From assembly GCA_944345365.1 (NCBI GenBank), contig CALVMJ010000007.1, forward strand, positions 1 to 54,577: a DNA stretch of 54,577 nt, read 5' to 3'. The notes under the pieces are model-generated. The model saw nothing but the letters and a program-made list of their open reading frames with translations, was not told where the DNA came from and searched no databases. How positions within the stretch are numbered: the first letter of the stretch is position 1; every line of letters starts with the position of its first letter. A program made the position numbers and the translations under genes. Of the stretch, positions 53,501 through 54,577 are shown one piece after another. The stretch comes from an uncultured Clostridia bacterium. GTDB taxonomy: Bacteria > Bacillota > Clostridia > Christensenellales > UBA1242.

Positions 53501-54403
53501 TTTGGTGTTGCTTGGAATTATTCAAATATTTCTTATGTGAGAGATGAAGGTGATTTTAAGGTTTACCAATATACTATATCAGGAAATGATGTATCAGAAA
53601 ATACTGTTACAGTAGTACCAAGTTTCACGGAAAGAGTTATTAAAGTGAAATTCGATATTAAGCTGGGTTCAAGTTCAGAATACATTAAGGCGGGAGAAGT
53701 GACTTCCGAGGGAATGAAAAACAATGAAGTTGAGTTATCGTATGGACAACCACTCGTTGTTGGAATAAAGGTTAATGTAAATTACAAACTCAAATCCATT
53801 CATCTTAATGGGGCTTCAGTGATGGAATATTTCTCTAACGGTAAATTAACAATTCCTTCTGGAAAATTCTTCACAACAATAATTGGGGGAGGAAATTTCG
53901 TTGTTCAAATCATCTTTGAAGAAGATCTTTGGATACAAAGCCAAGATTTGCCTCTAAATCTGCCAGGAATGGGAACTAAAGACCAACCATACTTAATTTC
54001 AACGGCAGAGGATCTTGCATTTATTGCTTATCAGATTAATGTAAACAAAAGTTCTGAATACGCAAATGCAAATTATATGTTATTAAACGACGTTGACCTT
54101 TATGGAAAATTCTGGTCTCCAATAGGAACGGAAGAAAATCCATTCAATGGTAACTTTAATTTTGCAGGTTACAAAGTATTTGGTATTACAGTTGAGGAAA
54201 AGAGTGCCCAAATTCAAACAAAATATGGTGGTCTTTTCGGTGTGACAGGAGATAAAGCAGTGTTTGTTGAAAACAACAATGCAATTCTCGCAATTGCTAT
54301 AGCAATACCAGTTGCAGTAGTTTTGATAGCAATAATTGTAATTATTCTTCTTGTTATTAAGAAAAGGAGAAGAAAGAAGCTTGAAGAACTTGCAAACAGT
54401 TAA
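41510..54403 (+). CDS. Giant InlB-repeat surface protein, membrane anchored
   Basis: Secreted, cell-bound protein of 4,297 residues. It has a signal peptide (about residues 1-30), then a GLUG-like domain (about 45-170; STADQLAEIASEI, TGKVWTPIGN, GSFNGNGYRI). A long array of Listeria-Bacteroides/InlB B-type repeats follows, for example GYTFEGWYSDEGLLNKITED and GLKLLRWASNRDGSGTSLTP. A non-repeat, partly helical region (about 1450-1860) interrupts the array. Near the end a second GLUG-like domain (about 4155-4250; STAEDLAFIAYQI, YGKFWSPIGT) mirrors the first. It closes with one membrane helix (about 4260-4282) and a basic tail KKRRRKKLEELANS. No LPxTG sortase signal is present, so it is held by the helix. 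Probable adhesin or scaffold. AGGAG precedes the ATG. Confidence 0.9.
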   Translation: MKKKKFLNLMLMASCLTLSGGVALSSPLLFAGKGDVSSKAAISAPQVDGVYQISTADQLAEIASEISLNGTGADYNYELVADIDLTGKVWTPIGNNTHKFTGSFNGNGYRISNSVEISESVVGGYYGLFGYVENAEIFDIVLDNSYSFSPEGTVNEGTLIGYANNSLVADIYDNSTMDIPTIGVVAGNSKIYKGGFNVESGKTEEDSFTVGQGMTETVEQGKVITFNAGTGRFVSKSDGSEISTVYKVLMKDGEVKNYLDGNERYGLVFPADSTSKVNVINPGYGLNGWKAGETPVTTLTDASIALNNYVVNADWQEIIYTLNIHEGGTGTNTIKTITEVKGGALWKDIIPQFSGHYTDRDLTRVYYGNGESEIDIYTATVKYDTNGNKIINGHNMSQETDKTFWAGAIQGGENAVVSLGNDKIVEIYTNWQLQEINSKIQYSSENEADVSTITAESMVYTEGGKIELGTKVENYKEFAVRAGVPFEYTLTIPAYHEAIITVEGTGVAGDDYSQSNEGNVYTLTVTNGFKSNDNFIKVVLNRKECEININAGNSNIEISGNSSYTSLSGNVLTTLVGEGFELKFTAKDGNYISGYECSEGISESCKANTYTQDEDGFNNSLSLTFKDISGFTGSDTIIVQTAPKTFKLDFKYNVDGDYTSPYVKPEVTVIAGEQERSWTESTSTTEVLPVGDGSLKISVAESEYYSVKSVVFNEVELSISNGIYEATGVIAHPENKNTLTVTLEKRSYAATISLKGEKVDNSFTDIKDVNGQPITEGLDSIAILTVKPSSSFFVGDTLTLSYNIISEYYEFAGWYYSNGELISTENNYQLTTPASDVTIYGTIKGKTTTITISTSEVIVQNVDGGTGYEKRSYNFLENLTIGGVSKASFSYKYGEPASFGTINYNDLSNKGYTLVGWGKALVNYQGNVLSSVANPSTIQELLGENLSGLIGGELTIYPYVEQKTTRVTFYASDFNGILSGTLKEGVDFDYYYGQQYILPYSTLIFESYPLGYFLYRWDVYSGSGNNLGQYEQDVVFDFSNYLLNSVNFENGFKIYPVWKGNTITISYYEEYNEDGSSQPVKTQEYTVGNGNLYIDCTITGYDVYSWKDYKNSDIIYSNNSEASPNYPTDDLILVPHDFQLKRYNVFLSYFGEPEYSWEGQSYEIEYRADLLTQLEAYLSNDIINNGISTEKEGFNFVGWAFTDFTASEKRYYVIDTEGKGEDYFNNVLKGYTFYKYLVPNESKSNVILHQEIFDAESFEGYQEFVIFGLWEGTHQISEDDKFIIGLSNDYLNPDFGIIGVKREGRTLTELVYKPRLFDGEIVISEFFSNPSEQVDDPFRDLTYIYWREQEYYFEDFPYHNIESQKLLKMKVTWQIKTELGWEDLLGYDYTDINPLIIDRFTSEANNLYRAKLTIGDKTNSAYDVVLYSQEIKILIYGSDITIEPTQENGNGDYSRTYILSLYYSIRDYMNQAASFFKDNPEYDKEGVFTNYSSSTSLSEILEKFVDSVLVTESDFLFKKGSFGSEYKIFNPNISLDEMVTRASNSDEQGSLEFNVLLYLGFKSLFALSMMNEKYVSDLVDFHQDFVLGGDDELILDDIIRTTFEYEITNNDVFYRKIFEILYLNKTNETLDDVILKFKEICQKAFAGTSYESYDYTDVNITISEQEGIKITGELPDIASLSRQEKENVKNIVIQQLVTHYIKKFLLDIDMSGRNMSVLIFAMLSEVDLYKLMENFGGTEEEILLIENSLKNMYSQLFEGIEGINEALWQNLKLDINSSTITGVNLQSVTNDQYMQVANNLIKVYSKISSGTKFLETLLKDSKQVAFNKLKSFEDYAYNSFEANKFHTAYGELFELKGQIQYRFTYERYIPIQEGEDGEYIMKMVYEGEIEYDNNTGSSARPYDGDYNVTFINIGDFQGSYEKCSQYVDRDWSVDNEGPFYDKIWSDEEQKDIFVENPDGSYVKLESDFYRYVGNNGSYEISAIEYVGKGNGNYKQAFEYVGTGGTHNYENIKDVYGKLVKKGESWEVQYELEDGTAVELVRNVNLTEDSGQILSEEIKLIRKEDQVVLFDSKEEGRSEFSLIGRYTYGYNDEIMDDNVQYLMSNAQQLKDTLNYWTTPVSGVGVDEIVLCEGVEWISDDECEFINPVNVEQAKVDLYKAFVRLTFDESLCTDEIRSQFGSYQNYVLEILNKNSVFKVDGSYYVKWDGFYNILPVVRVETFPLQKAPEKMIYVDFGNTYSFATTENEKEFTKTFTQVQSWDTLSKITLTFKTTSGEIGDYSLLQENLYVYKIKVDDGKGNVYTLVNDTIGFKLDETAIDNNFTTITKESLDPNQFYVWANGIFTILADSAESMKENIIEVQGVKASEDLTNIVEASTEVLANINITSVKVLVNGETEEKIISVNGDGAVFVQSNLGEQIFVGEIIGNGTNSATFKTVADESKVTILSYTYNVTDVQNGYYLGTLSGSENFIEFSKTNLNTLSELPATEGLEIVLADQNRHIVVISKAASVDLTASYVGEETPRTQTLYIDFVKDASGEAKDISSKIEIPTDDAIKSLVSKNPWLVTSGASIKVINTILKSSATVIWVSSGEENPSKNYVINTDHTKNSFVEDGEVINGDSKFEFTYNDSITAQQAFAQLKIPTRKGYTFEGWYSDEGLLNKITEDNILKFLNENAKKTEVTIYSKWTINTYEIEIKVGDENGSDADRGTFEVAGQISNSGNVYTFNYFETATITVNAKDYYVFKEARLIDEENEYQILPSEGSSVLVENIAEDYTLSLRFRDVNVVIKTNSEGELKSTTYSYGATEITTSKAKDVLRPYTDKVGYSIADWFYMKGEEKVSVGEKTIKECITDIISGGVVTDNQEFEFFAEWKANEYTIKLYNNTNESDETFITVTVTYGQPLSSAVGYETPVNPGLKLLRWASNRDGSGTSLTPDNNYMIAGATDLYAQWAQDVYNLEINLELPYEQADGNYFIEEKNGDNWSKISSDGEGRFVLNSSKEYRITALPKKGYHATFESIEEEITLSAEGNIATISQIKSNTVVTVRIEASEHTITIKGNKAQISTVQLNGIDAEITQVNGNYEVTINAKTGDSIVVIGSADAGYSMAYERTTVNSGNATISNTGSSVRVTEFNEDIEITIYATPNTYLAKVVFEEEQIESVTALYGSGENVAGGINVTTDVDLKLNILTKFGYEGTSLSIADTDEEIFVNFSEGIYTISGFTKEFTIKVSANPIKYSITATPYSVDAEGNIQSPVNNSVSLSGVTGGKAEYNSDVTFKAEIGESGYTFIGWYVGTTVVENKITNYGTLVSEENPYIHTVKGETNLIGIFKYSKFSVNIKTEGKGTFSYKVNDGEETNGVSGISMTFVYGDKIVVMPTPSKGYLFNGWCNEDGSEILTGDGIEISDEGILTITLKKDINITAKFVAGTGRFEVKNKLYINGVATESSGADFAKVSVGTFDGEAFTPNGDATQNKTVNFTTDVDVYIRVEVYTGYTFEGFTSLPTSGQTSIVADKVKEYTEGDVSYYIYKVSRLNSENNYAPLISKIKANENSIRLRFINEDGRFVDGGRIDVVNSFGVIVSGNYSSNVKVVAITGTTVTLTAYARLGFMIGSVTWEGAEVNNTFDPATGFTSSVTFTISEFEDGLEIRIPLIAETYSVELYNGEVKIGETITGVKAGSELSLGEVTTSVIKGLVRQGYALLGFYAYQNAGGRMYIDGQANVSVSWAENGYVWNGEEYVATSNYDPSTKTFKLYAGWERLKTAIKLSTTPITIKDEAPTVSAQVVITSLNNTNSWLDINDVFYADILYGADITIKAPVYKDYKFHSWIITLDGVVQEPIRSETYFIKGGFNCKNVEIKATYKAKIALDKAVGGFVSLSQGEVVLGGGEEDYLFTDQSFTLTATAYNGYGFKGWYNKVTGELLSEDSSYVYVPSESGLSPMWIQGRFVGDLVTFKIGEYDNTYGKVENVYYEGEAMPTEGFNAYVGDVVEILVSIHKDENRNFGVAWNYSNISYVRDEGDFKVYQYTISGNDVSENTVTVVPSFTERVIKVKFDIKLGSSSEYIKAGEVTSEGMKNNEVELSYGQPLVVGIKVNVNYKLKSIHLNGASVMEYFSNGKLTIPSGKFFTTIIGGGNFVVQIIFEEDLWIQSQDLPLNLPGMGTKDQPYLISTAEDLAFIAYQINVNKSSEYANANYMLLNDVDLYGKFWSPIGTEENPFNGNFNFAGYKVFGITVEEKSAQIQTKYGGLFGVTGDKAVFVENNNAILAIAIAIPVAVVLIAIIVIILLVIKKRRRKKLEELANS

Positions 54404-54420
54404 TAGCATAAATATAAAAG

Positions 54421-54450
54421 AAGATAGATAGTCTTATCTATCTTTTTTTA
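54421..54450 (+). terminator. Terminator of the giant gene
   Basis: Ten-pair perfect stem AAGATAGATA/TATCTATCTT (54421-54430 with 54435-54444), four-base loop, run of T. Confidence 0.85.
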
Positions 54451-54482
54451 ATAAAAAAAAGTAAAAAAAATAAAAAAAACAG

Positions 54483-54577
54483 TTGACAAGGTGTGAGTGA
54501 TTGTGGTAATATAACAATGCTAACGCGAAAGCGAAGGCAAGATCATTGAAAATTGAATAGTTACAAAGACAAGATTT
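54483..54577 (+). promoter_or_regulatory. Strong promoter and leader, probable rRNA operon start (cut by window end)
   Basis: TTGACA (54483-54488), 18 bases and TAATAT (54507-54512). The following leader with GCGAAAGCGAAGGC and GATCATTGAAAATTGAATAG resembles the leaders that precede or separate rRNA genes in Bacillota (xTTGAAAAxTGAAxA). The 16S gene itself would lie beyond the window. Resemblance is from memory. Confidence 0.45.

Noticed and set aside
54200..54403. Sortase-type LPxTG anchor at the end of the giant protein
   Set aside because: No LPxTG-like motif precedes the membrane helix; only a helix and basic tail are present.

Overview
AT-rich window (about one third G+C by eye) read with the standard bacterial code: TGA, TAA and TAG all end genes and tryptophan is TGG. 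Almost every gene has a strong AGGAG ribosome site. A Spo0A-family regulator, a stand-alone Spo0A effector domain, a CwlD-type amidase, SpoIIE, pyruvate formate-lyase and HelD together point to an anaerobic, probably spore-forming Bacillota of the class Clostridia. The giant InlB-repeat surface protein fits a host-associated lineage, but that is inference.

Layout. (1) 1-4,500: a tight + operon of two GNAT acetyltransferases, a three-gene ABC-2 exporter and an S51 peptidase, followed by a decayed stretch and tRNA-Arg. (2) 5,060-9,400: minus-strand hypothetical gene, hisS and helD, with a repeat region carrying perfect DnaA boxes between hisS and helD. (3) 9,400-23,700: mostly + housekeeping and regulatory genes: tmk, a LemA-like protein, a GNAT, two unknowns, pflB-pflA, tRNA-Met, a YqeY-like protein, a phosphoesterase, a lipoprotein, a Spo0A homologue whose phospho-acceptor Asp is Glu, an Smr-like protein with a PflX-like radical SAM protein, a lone Spo0A DNA-binding domain and a membrane glycosyltransferase. 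(4) 24,000-32,450: mostly minus-strand envelope and accessory genes: SGNH hydrolase plus acyltransferase, tRNA-Ser, an SDR, two phage-tail-like proteins, an SH3-like membrane protein, a GDPD-like protein and a gene broken by a stop codon. (5) 32,585-36,616: a YgjV-like gene, a truncated cwlD-like copy, a four-gene minus-strand cassette (DUF4417, HNH, small toxin-like protein, CPCC-type protein) and then an intact cwlD. (6) 36,680-41,200: a guanylate kinase-like gene, spoIIE, a divergent NDK and a nucleoside hydrolase. (7) 41,510-54,403: one gene for a 4,297-residue InlB-repeat, membrane-anchored surface protein. The window ends in a strong promoter and leader that look like the start of an rRNA operon.

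The strongest candidate for an undescribed system is the DUF4417-HNH-toxin-CPCC cassette between the two cwlD-like sequences. It reads as one translationally coupled operon, with two palindromes in its leader and a toxin-immunity-like gene pair at its end. Other points worth following are the Glu-for-Asp Spo0A homologue with a receiver-less Spo0A domain nearby, the DnaA-box repeats, hairpins that bury start signals, and several genes that look leaderless.

All family names come from reading motifs. No database search was run.
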